Part shown: positions 34,000-42,956 of the stretch, piece by piece
Numbering within the stretch: the first letter of the stretch is position 1
How the letters are laid out: each line of letters opens with the position of its first letter
From: JAUWVG01 sp964633715
Lineage (GTDB): Bacteria > Acidobacteriota > Aminicenantia > Aminicenantales > Aminicenantaceae
Direction of reading: 5' to 3'
NCBI GenBank assembly: GCA_964633715.1
Contig: CAZWHQ010000002.1
Coordinates: 1-64,000, forward strand
DNA: 64,000 nucleotides
The notes under the pieces: generated by a model
What the model was told of the DNA's origin: nothing
Seen by the model: the letters and a program-made list of their open reading frames with translations, nothing else
Database searches by the model: none
Translations under genes and position numbers: made by a program

Positions 34000-35789
34000 T
34001 GTACATCCTCGGTCTTTCCTGTTTTTACCACGATGCTGCGGCCGCCCTTCTCAAAGACGGGAGGCTTATTGCGGCATCGGAGGAAGAACGATTTTCTCGG
34101 ATTAAACATGATTTCGACTTCCCCTCTCAAGCTGCGGCCTTTTGTTTGGAGCAGGCGGGGATCACAGCAAAGGATCTGGATTATATTGTATTTTACGAGA
34201 AACCGTTCCATAAATTCGAGCGAATCCTTTTGACGACACTCCAAAGCTTCCCAAAATCCTGGAAGATATTCCGAGAATCCATGATTACTTGGCTTGGGGA
34301 TAAGCTCTGGGTTAAAAGCATAATCAAGGATAAACTGGGTGTTCATGAGGATAAAATTCTTTTTGGGGAACATCACCTCTCTCATGCAGGAAGCACATTT
34401 TATCCCTCTCCCTTCGACCACGCCGCTATTCTGACCGTTGACGGTGTCGGAGAGTGGACAACCGCCTCTATGGGAATCGGAGAGAACAACACCATTAAAC
34501 TGCTCCATGAAATAAAGTTTCCTCACTCTTTGGGGCTTCTCTACAGCGCTTTTACCGCTTTTTTAGGATTCCGGGTTAACAACGGTGAGTACAAAGTCAT
34601 GGGCATGGCCCCCTATGGAAAGCCGCGATATACGGATAAAATCCTCAACAACCTTATTCGGGTGGCTGACGATGGCTCATTCGCTCTTAATATGGAATAT
34701 TTCTCCTATCACTATTCAGATAAAAAAACGTTCAACAAAAAATTTGTCTCTCTTTTTGGCGATCCGAGAAATCCAGAGATGGATTTTTTCACTTCGGACA
34801 CACGCTATCCGACCTATTTTGGAGATAAACCAACTAACTATAAAGAACAGTGCCAATTGAATGAACATTATGCGGATGTCGCCGCATCCATACAAAAAGT
34901 CACAGAAGAGATACTGCTTAAGCTTGTCAACTCTCTGCACAAAAAAACAGGACTTAAAAACCTTTGTATGGCTGGGGGTGTGGGGCTCAATTCAGTGGCA
35001 AACGGAAGAATCCTACGGGAGACACCTTTTGAAAACGTCTTTATTCAACCCGCCGCTGGAGATGGGGGGGGAGCCTTGGGGGCAGCACTTCATGCTTATC
35101 ACGGTCTCCTGGATAAACCCCGCTCTTTTGTGCTGGAGCATGCGTACTGGGGGAAAGAGTATTCTGAAGAAGAAATTAAAGATTTTCTCGAAAGCCAACA
35201 CATCCCCTATGAATATTTTCCAGAAGATGAAGCCCTTCTCAACCGTACTGTAGAGGAGCTCGTAGCCGGCAAGGTCATTGGCTGGTTTCAGGGCCGTTTT
35301 GAATGGGGCCCGCGTGCCCTCGGTAATCGTAGCATCCTGGCTGATCCGAGAAGCGAAGAGATGAAAGATCTGGTGAACATCAAAATTAAATTTCGCGAAC
35401 CGTTCCGTCCCTTTGCCCCTGTAGTTTTAGAAGAACATGCTTTGGAATATTTCGATGCAGATGATATTGCCCACCAGTACCTCGCACGATACATGCTTGT
35501 TGTTCTCCCGTTTAAAAAGGATATAAAAGGACAGTTAAATGCAGTCAATCACATGGGGACCGGTCGGCTCCAAACGATCAGGGAGGAATGGAATCCGCGT
35601 TATTACCGGATAGTAAAAAAATTTGGGGAGGCAACGGGAACCCCCGTGCTGCTCAATACATCCTTTAACCTTCGCGGAGAACCGATTGTCAATACTCCCC
35701 AGAATGCGTACAATACATTCAGGACGAGCGGAATCGACACTTTAGTGATGGAAAAATTTTTAATAAAAAAACAAAGGGACAATCCATGA
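33999..35789 (+). CDS. NodU/CmcH-family carbamoyltransferase
   Basis: The 596-aa protein has an N-terminal Kae1-like domain (GLSCFYHDAAAALLKDG, SEEERFSRIKHD, LSHAGSTFYPSPF, LTVDGVGEW, AGGVGLNSVANG) and the C-terminal YrdC-like domain (WGPRALGNRSILADPR, FRPFAPVV, LLNTSFNLRGEPIV). It transfers the carbamoyl group from carbamoyl phosphate to a hydroxyl of a sugar or secondary metabolite. The acceptor is unknown; a cell-envelope glycan is likely given the membrane partners. Carbamate kinase and OTC elsewhere in this window share carbamoyl phosphate as a metabolite. Confidence 0.92.
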   Translation: MYILGLSCFYHDAAAALLKDGRLIAASEEERFSRIKHDFDFPSQAAAFCLEQAGITAKDLDYIVFYEKPFHKFERILLTTLQSFPKSWKIFRESMITWLGDKLWVKSIIKDKLGVHEDKILFGEHHLSHAGSTFYPSPFDHAAILTVDGVGEWTTASMGIGENNTIKLLHEIKFPHSLGLLYSAFTAFLGFRVNNGEYKVMGMAPYGKPRYTDKILNNLIRVADDGSFALNMEYFSYHYSDKKTFNKKFVSLFGDPRNPEMDFFTSDTRYPTYFGDKPTNYKEQCQLNEHYADVAASIQKVTEEILLKLVNSLHKKTGLKNLCMAGGVGLNSVANGRILRETPFENVFIQPAAGDGGGALGAALHAYHGLLDKPRSFVLEHAYWGKEYSEEEIKDFLESQHIPYEYFPEDEALLNRTVEELVAGKVIGWFQGRFEWGPRALGNRSILADPRSEEMKDLVNIKIKFREPFRPFAPVVLEEHALEYFDADDIAHQYLARYMLVVLPFKKDIKGQLNAVNHMGTGRLQTIREEWNPRYYRIVKKFGEATGTPVLLNTSFNLRGEPIVNTPQNAYNTFRTSGIDTLVMEKFLIKKQRDNP

Positions 35790-35956
35790 AAAAATTCTTC
35801 TCTCGTATGGGCATATTCGGCGAGCTGTTGACCTTTTTCTGGCGCAGGAAATTGTGGTGGATGATCCCGATGATAGTGATTCTTATTCTCGTGGGTCTCC
35901 TCCTGGTTTTTTCTCAGGGATCTGCCGTCGCTCCATTTATCTACACTCTGTTCTAA
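35786..35956 (+). CDS. DUF5989 family small membrane protein (56 aa)
   Basis: This short gene starts in the ATGA overlap with the carbamoyltransferase stop. The product has a basic, aromatic N-terminus (FFWRRKLWWMIPM) followed by a single strong membrane helix (about 27-44) and a short tail ending in FIYTLF. This matches the small DUF5989 proteins that follow NodU-type carbamoyltransferases and SxtJ in many genomes. Probably an accessory or anchoring subunit; function unknown. Confidence 0.82.
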   Translation: MKKFFSRMGIFGELLTFFWRRKLWWMIPMIVILILVGLLLVFSQGSAVAPFIYTLF

Positions 35957-36070
35957 GATACACTTATGGTGCTTGTGAAATCCCAGTCATCGAAGCCTGA
36001 AACAAAACCTGGGAAATTGTTTTTTTTGTCTCCTCGGAGTCGCCCGAATTTAAGGATAAAGGTGAAAGAC

Positions 36071-36751
36071 ATGAAAACAACTCTTGTTTTTGCTCTTTGT
36101 ACTCTAATGGCCCTTGTTTTTTTCTCTTGTGTGCCTGAAGAGGCCTCAATCGACGGGATGCCCCTTGACGGATTTATGCCTCTCTTCGACGGACAGTCTC
36201 TCGAAAACTGGAAACCGCTCGCAGACGGACAGGGAGAAGGCGGTCAATGGATTGTGGCTGATAACATTATTGTGGGGGAACAAGGGCCCAATAGAGAAGG
36301 AGGGATTTTAATCACACAAGCTGTCTATAGCGACTATGAAGTCTACGCAGAGATCAAGGCCGACTACCCCATTGATTCCGGACTCTTTCTGCGCATTCAA
36401 CCAGACCTTCTCTCCTATCAAGTCACCATCGATTACAGGCCAGACGGGGAAGTTGGGGGCATATACAGCCCAGGCGGAGGGGGATTTTTAGTCCACACTC
36501 CAGATGGAAAAGATCTCTGGAAGGCCGGAGAATTTAATGCCGTCCGCGCTCGGATTTTGGGGCAGCCTCCTCATATCGAAGCCTGGATTAACGGCACAAA
36601 AGTCGTTGATTTTCAGGATTCCCTGGTCAAGGAGCAGGTCCGGGTTCCCAATGAGGGTGCAGTGGGGATACAGGTTCACCCGGGAGGAAACTTCGAGAAG
36701 GGGAATAGGGTTTTCTGCCGAAAAATTTTGATGAAAAACCTTAAGGACTGA
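36071..36751 (+). CDS. DUF1080 (3-keto-disaccharide hydrolase-like) lipoprotein
   Basis: The protein is 226 aa from the ATG at 36071. It has a lipoprotein signal peptide with the lipobox ALVFFSC (Cys near 19) and then a concanavalin-like DUF1080 domain: GFMPLFDGQSLENWKP, SGLFLRIQPDL, QVTIDYRPDGEVGGIYSP and VGIQVHPGG. DUF1080 proteins are associated with breakdown of 3-keto-glycosides made by Gfo/Idh dehydrogenases. A second DUF1080 domain lies at 44114-45580 with such a dehydrogenase. An upstream in-frame ATG (35966) would bury the signal peptide and is rejected. Confidence 0.88.
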   Translation: MKTTLVFALCTLMALVFFSCVPEEASIDGMPLDGFMPLFDGQSLENWKPLADGQGEGGQWIVADNIIVGEQGPNREGGILITQAVYSDYEVYAEIKADYPIDSGLFLRIQPDLLSYQVTIDYRPDGEVGGIYSPGGGGFLVHTPDGKDLWKAGEFNAVRARILGQPPHIEAWINGTKVVDFQDSLVKEQVRVPNEGAVGIQVHPGGNFEKGNRVFCRKILMKNLKD

Positions 36752-36763
36752 CTTTCTCGAAGC

Positions 36764-37888
36764 TCAAAGGTCTTTTTGAAAGATACGGAACCGTTTGTAC
36801 AGCTTTCCCCCTATCCGAAGCATTTCGGCCCGGATTCTCACATTGGATTCCATCTCATGGTGGGTGTCCATAACTTCCATCCCGGCTTCTTTTGCGGACT
36901 GGATCATGTTCACTCCCATAATACCGTCCAAGCCACGGCCTCGATAACTTTCCTTTATGGCACCGAGAAGCAGATCAAGCTGTCTTGTCTTTTTGGCAGC
37001 TTTTAGGATTTTAATGAATCCAAAAGGGAAAAGCCGTCCTCGTGCCTTCTGGATGCCTTCAGTCATATCCGGCATGGCAATGACAAACGAGACAACTTCG
37101 CCGTCCACGGTCACGGCCTTGACAAACCGGGGATCAAGAACCGGCATATAACGTTTGGCCAACGCCTCCATCTCCTTCTCATCCAGAGGAGTGTACCCAT
37201 AGATGTCACTAGCCGTATATGTTTCATTCATGAGATGGAGGATGGGCTTGATCCACGGCTTAAACTCCTTTTTCTTCTTAAATTCGACGATTTGATAGTT
37301 TCCTTTTCTTTTTGCCCGTTCCGAAATTTTTTGGTAAACCTCAGGCATATCTTTTGGGATTTCTATCTGGTAGACGAAATAATCGATGTCTTTCGAATAC
37401 CCTTGTTTCTCTACCAGCTGAGGCATCCACTCATAATTATAATATGTTGCGATTGTGGCGCGGTGTTCAAAACCCTCGACAAGAAAGCCTTCCGGATCCT
37501 GGTCCGTAAATCCGTACGGGCCCACAATTCTCGTCATCCCATTTTTTCTGCCCCACTCCTCAACCTCCTGGAGGAGAGCCCGCACAACGGATTCGTCTTC
37601 CCATGTCTCAAGATAACCAAATCTGACTGTTTTTTCGTTCTTGTATGTGTTGTAGCGATCGTTTATGATCCCCATCACACGCCCTGCTGCCGTCCCATTT
37701 CTAAAGGCCAGAAGCAAAACCGTCTTACAGTAACCAAAGGATTTATTCTTTTTTGCATCAAAATATTTCCATTCATCCATGTAAATGGGATGCACCCAGT
37801 TCTTATGGCCTTCGTGAATTTTTTCTGGAAGATAGATAAATGTTTTCAAATCTTTCCGTGTTTTTACTTCTCTTATGGTGATATCCAT
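36764..37888 (-). CDS. GNAT-fold N-acetyltransferase-like protein
   Basis: The 374-aa protein has the look of the tandem acyl-CoA N-acyltransferase fold: an N-terminal half with AAGRVMGIINDRYN near residue 67 and a second half with GLDGIMGVNMIQSAKEAGMEVMD near 315. Members are found as uncharacterised GNAT proteins in Bacteroidota and related phyla. There is no signal peptide. It stands alone on the minus strand between a DUF1080 lipoprotein and the divergent rnf operon. The acyl donor and acceptor are unknown. Confidence 0.72.
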   Translation of the reverse strand: MDITIREVKTRKDLKTFIYLPEKIHEGHKNWVHPIYMDEWKYFDAKKNKSFGYCKTVLLLAFRNGTAAGRVMGIINDRYNTYKNEKTVRFGYLETWEDESVVRALLQEVEEWGRKNGMTRIVGPYGFTDQDPEGFLVEGFEHRATIATYYNYEWMPQLVEKQGYSKDIDYFVYQIEIPKDMPEVYQKISERAKRKGNYQIVEFKKKKEFKPWIKPILHLMNETYTASDIYGYTPLDEKEMEALAKRYMPVLDPRFVKAVTVDGEVVSFVIAMPDMTEGIQKARGRLFPFGFIKILKAAKKTRQLDLLLGAIKESYRGRGLDGIMGVNMIQSAKEAGMEVMDTHHEMESNVRIRAEMLRIGGKLYKRFRIFQKDL

Positions 37889-37965
37889 TTTTTTCCTTCT
37901 TGCTGTAACAATCTATGCCTAATTTATCCCAATCCTGCGTTAAAAATCAATTCAAAACAACGGGG

Positions 37966-37994
37966 TTGACACTCAAGGGCAGAATGAATAAACT
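37966..37994 (+). promoter_or_regulatory. Sigma70-type promoter of the rnf operon
   Basis: TTGACA (37966-37971) and TAAACT (37989-37994) are 17 bp apart, with a predicted leader of about 27 nt to the rnfC ATG at 38028. No clear Shine-Dalgarno sequence precedes rnfC. Confidence 0.7.
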
Positions 37995-38027
37995 TGAGAA
38001 TCACAAAGAATAGACACATTTCTTCAC

Positions 38028-39353
38028 ATGAAACTAAAAACGTTTCCACACGGCATCCATCCTCCCGATCATAAAGGGCTCACCGCCAACTCCCCCCTTG
38101 AATCCATGCCCCCTCCTGAAAAAATTTTCATCCCCCTCCACCAGCATTTTGGCCGTCCCGCAAAAGCCATTGTACAAAAAGGAGACGAAGTCCTTCTTGG
38201 GCAAAAAATTGGGGAGGCCACGGCTCTCTTTTCCGCGGATGTGCATGCCAGTGTCTCAGGAAAGGTGTTGGCGATTGACGGTTACAACCATCCGCTTGGA
38301 AAACCGGTTCAAACGGTTTTCATTGCCAATGATGGCAAAGACACACCAAATCCTGGAATTTCTGGAAACAAAAATCCCCTTTCTCTAACGCCGGAACAAA
38401 TCAGAACAAAAGTGAAAGAGGCCGGGATTGTGGGTCTGGGAGGCGCAGGATTTCCAACCGCTGTCAAGCTCTCTCCTCCTAATGACAAGCCGATCGATAC
38501 AGTCATCATTAACGCCTGTGAATGTGAACCCCTGCTTAACGCCGATTACAGACTCTTGATGGAGTTTGCAGATGATGTGCTGCAGGGAGCAGAGGTCGTC
38601 CGAATCGCCACCAATGCCAGTAGGATAATTATTGGGATTGAAGATAATAAGAAGGATGCATATTCCCTCCTTAAAAACAAGACTCGGGATTCTCAAATAG
38701 AAACAGCTCTACTCAAGACAAAATATCCACAAGGTGCTGAAAAAAATCTAATATACGCCCTTCTAAAGCGGGCGGTCCCTAAAGGAGGGCTTCCCTTTGA
38801 TGTGGGAGTTGTGGTCCAAAACGTTGGAACGGTTAAGGCCATCTGGGATGCCGTCAAATTTGGCCGGCCCCTTTATGAACGCGCGCTGACTGTATCCGGA
38901 TTTGGGATAAATAATCCAAAAAATTTGTTGGTCAGGATCGGAACCCCCTTCAAAGATATCCTGGAATTCTGCGGCGGACACCATGACGAGGCGAATATTC
39001 TCGTTATGGGAGGCCCCATGATGGGGCTTTCTCAGTGGACGGCGGACGTTCCCGTCATAAAAGGAACATCAGGAATCCTCTCCTGGCAGGCTATTCCTCC
39101 TTCCTTTATTCACAACTGCATCCAGTGTGCCCGGTGCATCGAACACTGCCCCATGAACTTGGTCCCTACACAACTGATGAAATATGCAAAAAAGGGCTTC
39201 ATCAAAGAGGCGGAAGACTGGGGAATTCTAGACTGTGTAGAATGTGGATGCTGTCAGTACACATGTCCGGCCTGCATCCCTCTGGTCCATTGGATCCGCC
39301 TGGGAAAAAACAACGTGATGATTGAAAAAAGGAAACTAGCAAAGAGTGCCTGA
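38028..39353 (+). CDS. rnfC: Rnf electron transport complex subunit C
   Basis: The 441-aa protein has the N-terminal barrel (PPEKIFIPLHQHFGRPA), the Rossmann-like NADH/FMN-binding part (GIVGLGGAGFPTAVKL near residue 130, INACECEPLLNADYR near 163) and two 4Fe-4S motifs (CIQCARCIEHCPMNL and CVECGCCQYTCPACIPL). It is the NADH-facing subunit of the ion-pumping ferredoxin:NAD+ oxidoreductase. It is the compact type without the long repeat tail of enterobacterial RsxC. Its stop overlaps rnfD by one base. Confidence 0.96.
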   Translation: MKLKTFPHGIHPPDHKGLTANSPLESMPPPEKIFIPLHQHFGRPAKAIVQKGDEVLLGQKIGEATALFSADVHASVSGKVLAIDGYNHPLGKPVQTVFIANDGKDTPNPGISGNKNPLSLTPEQIRTKVKEAGIVGLGGAGFPTAVKLSPPNDKPIDTVIINACECEPLLNADYRLLMEFADDVLQGAEVVRIATNASRIIIGIEDNKKDAYSLLKNKTRDSQIETALLKTKYPQGAEKNLIYALLKRAVPKGGLPFDVGVVVQNVGTVKAIWDAVKFGRPLYERALTVSGFGINNPKNLLVRIGTPFKDILEFCGGHHDEANILVMGGPMMGLSQWTADVPVIKGTSGILSWQAIPPSFIHNCIQCARCIEHCPMNLVPTQLMKYAKKGFIKEAEDWGILDCVECGCCQYTCPACIPLVHWIRLGKNNVMIEKRKLAKSA

Positions 39354-40327
39354 TGACCGATAAAATCCTTCTGCTCAAATCATCTCCGCACTTAAAAGAC
39401 CAGGATTCCGTCCCAAAAATCATGTATGCGGTCATTCTCAGTCTTCTCCCCGCTGTCCTGGCATCTGTCTATTTTTTTAGATGGCGCGCCCTTTTACTTT
39501 ATGGCTGCTGCATTATCGCCGGCCTAGCCACGGAAGCCCTTTTCCTGTGGATAAGAAAAAAACCCATGAATTCCCTTTGGGATGGATCGGTTGTTATCAC
39601 CGGGCTTCTTCTGGCAATGACGCTCCCTCCATCCCTGTCTTTGGATTCAGCAATCATTGGAGCGGTTGTGGCTGTTGGTCTCGGGAAACATGTCTTTGGG
39701 GGCCTGGGACACAATATATTTAATCCGGCTCTTGTGGGACGCGCCTTCCTTCAAACGGCCTTTCCCGTTGCCATGACGACCTGGACTCCCCCCGCAACCC
39801 TCTCTGTCGACGCGGTCACATACGCTACACCTCTAGCCAACCTGAAGTTTGAAGCCGCCCTCGTCGAGGGAACGCTCTCTCCGGCAAAAGATCTGTTCTG
39901 GGGGAATGTCGGAGGAAGTTTGGGGGAGACTTCGGCCATCGCCCTCTTAATCGGAGCCGCCTTTCTCTTCTATAAAAAGGCTATAGACTGGAGAATCCCT
40001 GCCGGAATAATCCTTTCCCTAACGGTCTTTACCGGCCTTTTCTGGTTGGCTAGGCCCGAGACATACGCTTCTCCTTTGTTCCATTTGATGGCTGGAGGTT
40101 TAATTATCGGTGCTTTTTTTATGGCCACAGATATGGTTACCTCACCCATTACTCCAAGAGGAACCTGGATTTATGCTTTAGGCATTGGTCTGCTGGTCGG
40201 ATTGATCCGTCTCTTTGGAGGCCTTCCCGAAGGAGTTATGTTTTCTATTCTTTTTATGAACATGTTTGTGCCGCTCCTTAATCGATTTACACGCCCCCGA
40301 ATCCTGGGAGAGCGGAGGAAAAAATGA
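39353..40327 (+). CDS. rnfD: Rnf complex subunit D
   Basis: The 324-aa integral membrane protein has multiple helices and the conserved GKHVFGGLGHNIFNPALVGRA segment near residue 110-130. The covalent-FMN motif reads VTYATPL near 160 (the Thr before Pro is the expected acceptor), with Tyr in place of the more usual Gly/Ser. The downstream ApbE (48258-49199) is the expected flavin transferase. It overlaps rnfG by 4 bp. Confidence 0.95.
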   Translation: MTDKILLLKSSPHLKDQDSVPKIMYAVILSLLPAVLASVYFFRWRALLLYGCCIIAGLATEALFLWIRKKPMNSLWDGSVVITGLLLAMTLPPSLSLDSAIIGAVVAVGLGKHVFGGLGHNIFNPALVGRAFLQTAFPVAMTTWTPPATLSVDAVTYATPLANLKFEAALVEGTLSPAKDLFWGNVGGSLGETSAIALLIGAAFLFYKKAIDWRIPAGIILSLTVFTGLFWLARPETYASPLFHLMAGGLIIGAFFMATDMVTSPITPRGTWIYALGIGLLVGLIRLFGGLPEGVMFSILFMNMFVPLLNRFTRPRILGERRKK

Positions 40328-40932
40328 GCCTTTCATCAAGGATGATCATTGTTCTCACCTGTGTTGGGCTTATTTCAGGCGGATTCCTTGCAGGCGTTGG
40401 CCTCTGGACCAAGGATAAAATTGCCTTCAACATTCAACAGGAAATTGAACAGGCCATAAAAATGGTTGTTCCGGGAACAGCCGTCAGCGAAAAGCTCCAT
40501 GAAGAACGAGCTTTCACCGTGTATGCAGGTAAGGCCGAGGATGGAACATTAGCCGGTTATGCCGTCTATGCCTCTGGAGCAGGATTTCAGGACACCATCA
40601 CATTGATGTTTGGAACGGATATTGAAATCAAGAAATTAACACGGTTGACAATTCTCAAGCAGACAGAAACTCCTGGCTTGGGCGCAAACATTGAAAGAGA
40701 AGACCTTTTTCTCAAATTCTGGGAAGACCGGGACATACAGGCCTCACTCACTTTGCATAAACCTGCCGCCAGCTCTCCCAATGAGTTGACTTCAACCGAA
40801 ATCAATACCTTAACAGGAGCTACAATTTCTTCGGAGTCCGTACTCAACCTCGTCAATCTTTCACTGGAAAAACTGAAGGTCAAAATCGAAAATGAAGGCC
40901 TTTTAAGGGGGAGTGAAAAAGATGGCAACTAA
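40324..40932 (+). CDS. rnfG: Rnf complex subunit G
   Basis: The 202-aa protein has one N-terminal membrane anchor (about 6-26) and a periplasmic FMN-binding domain. The flavinylation motif near residue 161-167 reads TGATISS, so the acceptor position normally held by Thr (SGATxT) is a Ser here. It passes electrons within the Rnf complex. The ATG lies in the 4-bp overlap with rnfD, and the 3' end overlaps rnfE by 11 bp. Confidence 0.94.
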   Translation: MSLSSRMIIVLTCVGLISGGFLAGVGLWTKDKIAFNIQQEIEQAIKMVVPGTAVSEKLHEERAFTVYAGKAEDGTLAGYAVYASGAGFQDTITLMFGTDIEIKKLTRLTILKQTETPGLGANIEREDLFLKFWEDRDIQASLTLHKPAASSPNELTSTEINTLTGATISSESVLNLVNLSLEKLKVKIENEGLLRGSEKDGN

Positions 40933-41536
40933 AACGCTCTCTGCCGAATACGTTAAAGGCCTTTGGGACGAAAATCCTGTCTTTCGTCAGCTTTTAGGGA
41001 TGTGTCCAACCCTGGCTGTCACCAATGCTGTTATCAATGGGATCGCAATGGGTCTGGCCACAGCATTTGTCCTTCTCCTCAGCTCTCTGGTTGTCTCTTC
41101 GATAAAGAAAATTATCCCCAATCAAGTTAGAATCGCAAGCTACATCGTCATCATCGCAAGCTTTGTCACGGTGGCAGACCTCTTTCTGCAGGCTTTTTTC
41201 TACCCAATATCCAAGGCCCTGGGCCCCTATGTCCCATTGATCGTTGTCAACTGTGTAATCCTTGGCCGACAGGAAGCCTTTTCCTCAAAAAATTCCGTAG
41301 GGCGTTCGATGATCGACGCCCTGGGGATGAGCACGGGATTTGTCCTGGCTCTGCTTCTTCTCAGCTCCGTACGTGAAATCCTTGGAGCGGGGACTTTTCT
41401 TGGTATTCAGGTGCTCGGCTCCTGGTTCAAACCGTGGATCATTATGCTGCTTCCGGCTGGCGCTTTTATCGCTTTTGGTCTCCTTCTCGGTTTGGCCCTT
41501 CTTATAGAAAGCAAAACAAAAAAGAGGAGTGCCTGA
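40922..41536 (+). CDS. rnfE: Rnf complex subunit E
   Basis: The 204-aa membrane protein has about six helices and the family segment NPVFRQLLGMCPTLAVTNAV near the N-terminus. I chose the ATG at 40922, which follows AAGGGGGAG at suitable spacing and gives MATKTLSAEYVKGLW; a GTG at 40913 would add three residues. It pairs with RnfA to form the transmembrane core that carries an iron-sulfur centre. Confidence 0.94.
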   Translation: MATKTLSAEYVKGLWDENPVFRQLLGMCPTLAVTNAVINGIAMGLATAFVLLLSSLVVSSIKKIIPNQVRIASYIVIIASFVTVADLFLQAFFYPISKALGPYVPLIVVNCVILGRQEAFSSKNSVGRSMIDALGMSTGFVLALLLLSSVREILGAGTFLGIQVLGSWFKPWIIMLLPAGAFIAFGLLLGLALLIESKTKKRSA

Positions 41537-42114
41537 TGGAGCTTCTGGCGCTTTTTATTTCAGCCATCCTGATCAACAACTTCGTTCTTTACTACTTCCT
41601 TGGTATCTGTCCTTTCCTTGGCGTGAGCAAGAAACTGGATTCAGCCATTTCGATGGGGCTTGCTGTAACTTTTGTCATGACCATTACAGCCGTGATGTCG
41701 TGGATGATCAATAATTGGGTTTTGATTCCCTTTAACATCGGTTACCTCCAAACTGTTGCCTTCATCCTCATTATCGCTTCCCTTGTCCAGCTGGTGGAGA
41801 TGTTTATCCGGAAGATGAGCCCTCCACTCTATCAAGCCCTTGGAATTTATCTGCCCTTGATCACAACCAACTGCGCCATCATGGGGCTGGCCCTTCTTGC
41901 AGCCAGAAAAAACTACGGTTTTTTCGAGGCCGTTATCTTCGGCGTTGGATCAGGAATCGGGTTCACACTGGCCATCATTCTTATGGCCGGGATCCGGGAA
42001 CAGCTTGAACTTTCAGATGTTCCTGAGCCTCTCAAGGGAGCCGGAATCGCTCTTATTGTGGCCGGGATTATGGCGCTGGCTTTTACTGGTTTTTCAGGGA
42101 TGATAAAACTATGA
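41536..42114 (+). CDS. rnfA: Rnf complex subunit A
   Basis: The 192-aa membrane protein begins MELLALFISAILINNFVL, with LGICPFLGVSK near residue 22 and LITTNCAIMGLAL near 113, the two Cys-containing half-repeats that cradle a 2Fe-2S centre with RnfE. The ATG overlaps the rnfE stop (TGATG), with AGAGGAG upstream at 41523-41529; a longer in-frame opening at 41434 is a shadow inside rnfE. Confidence 0.95.
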   Translation: MELLALFISAILINNFVLYYFLGICPFLGVSKKLDSAISMGLAVTFVMTITAVMSWMINNWVLIPFNIGYLQTVAFILIIASLVQLVEMFIRKMSPPLYQALGIYLPLITTNCAIMGLALLAARKNYGFFEAVIFGVGSGIGFTLAIILMAGIREQLELSDVPEPLKGAGIALIVAGIMALAFTGFSGMIKL

Positions 42115-42956
42115 ATTTTCTTATTCCTGTCCTCACCATGGCCGTCCTGGGTTTCCTTTTCTCCACAGGTCTTGTCGTGGCCTACAAAAAACTCAAAGTC
42201 GAAGAAGATCCAAAGATTGAAGCCGTTAATGAAGCTCTTCCTCAAGCTAACTGTGGCGCCTGTGGTTTTTCGGGGTGCTGGGCCTTCGCCGAAGCCGTCG
42301 TCAAGGGCAAGGCCGAATCCAATGGTTGTCCAGTGGGGGGGGATGACGTCGCCTCCGAAGTCGCTGAAATCCTTGGTGTCTCTGCCGGGACAGTCCTCAA
42401 GCGCGTTGCTCGACTTCACTGCCGTGGAACAAAAGAGGCGGCTGTCTCTCGCGGCCTCTATCTGGGAATAAAAACATGTGCAGCCGCCCACGTCATTGGG
42501 GGGAACAAGCAGTGTTCATATGGATGTTTGGGTTGCGGAGATTGCGTATTGTCCTGCCAGTTCGATGCAATGAAAATGGGGGAGGACGGCCTCCCTGTTG
42601 TTTTAGAGGAGAATTGCACAGCCTGTGGAAAATGTGTGGATGCCTGCCCCCGAAGCTTGTATGAACTTCACCCTGTTGACCAGAACATCTTGGTCTATTG
42701 CAAATCTATGGATGGCCCAAAGGCCTCCCGAAAACTCTGTAAAAATGCCTGCATTGCCTGTGGGATCTGCGCTAGAGCCTGTCCAGAACAAATTTTTATG
42801 GACAACAATTTGGCCGTCATCCGGGACTACAAAACAATCGATCCGGATAAAATCCCGGCCATCGAAAAATGTCCGACCAATGCGATCGGGCGTTTTAAAA
42901 TAGAAGAAATTGAAGGGAATAATCTTAAAAAAGAGGACACGCAAAATGCAGGATAA
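42111..42956 (+). CDS. rnfB: Rnf complex subunit B (polyferredoxin)
   Basis: The 281-aa protein has an N-terminal membrane helix, the 4Fe-4S domain with NCGACGFSGC near residue 47, and ferredoxin repeats with CLGCGDCVLSC, CTACGKCVDACP and CIACGICARACP. It accepts electrons from reduced ferredoxin at the cytoplasmic face. The ATG is in a 4-bp overlap with rnfA, and the stop overlaps the next gene by 11 bp. Confidence 0.96.
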   Translation: MNFLIPVLTMAVLGFLFSTGLVVAYKKLKVEEDPKIEAVNEALPQANCGACGFSGCWAFAEAVVKGKAESNGCPVGGDDVASEVAEILGVSAGTVLKRVARLHCRGTKEAAVSRGLYLGIKTCAAAHVIGGNKQCSYGCLGCGDCVLSCQFDAMKMGEDGLPVVLEENCTACGKCVDACPRSLYELHPVDQNILVYCKSMDGPKASRKLCKNACIACGICARACPEQIFMDNNLAVIRDYKTIDPDKIPAIEKCPTNAIGRFKIEEIEGNNLKKEDTQNAG

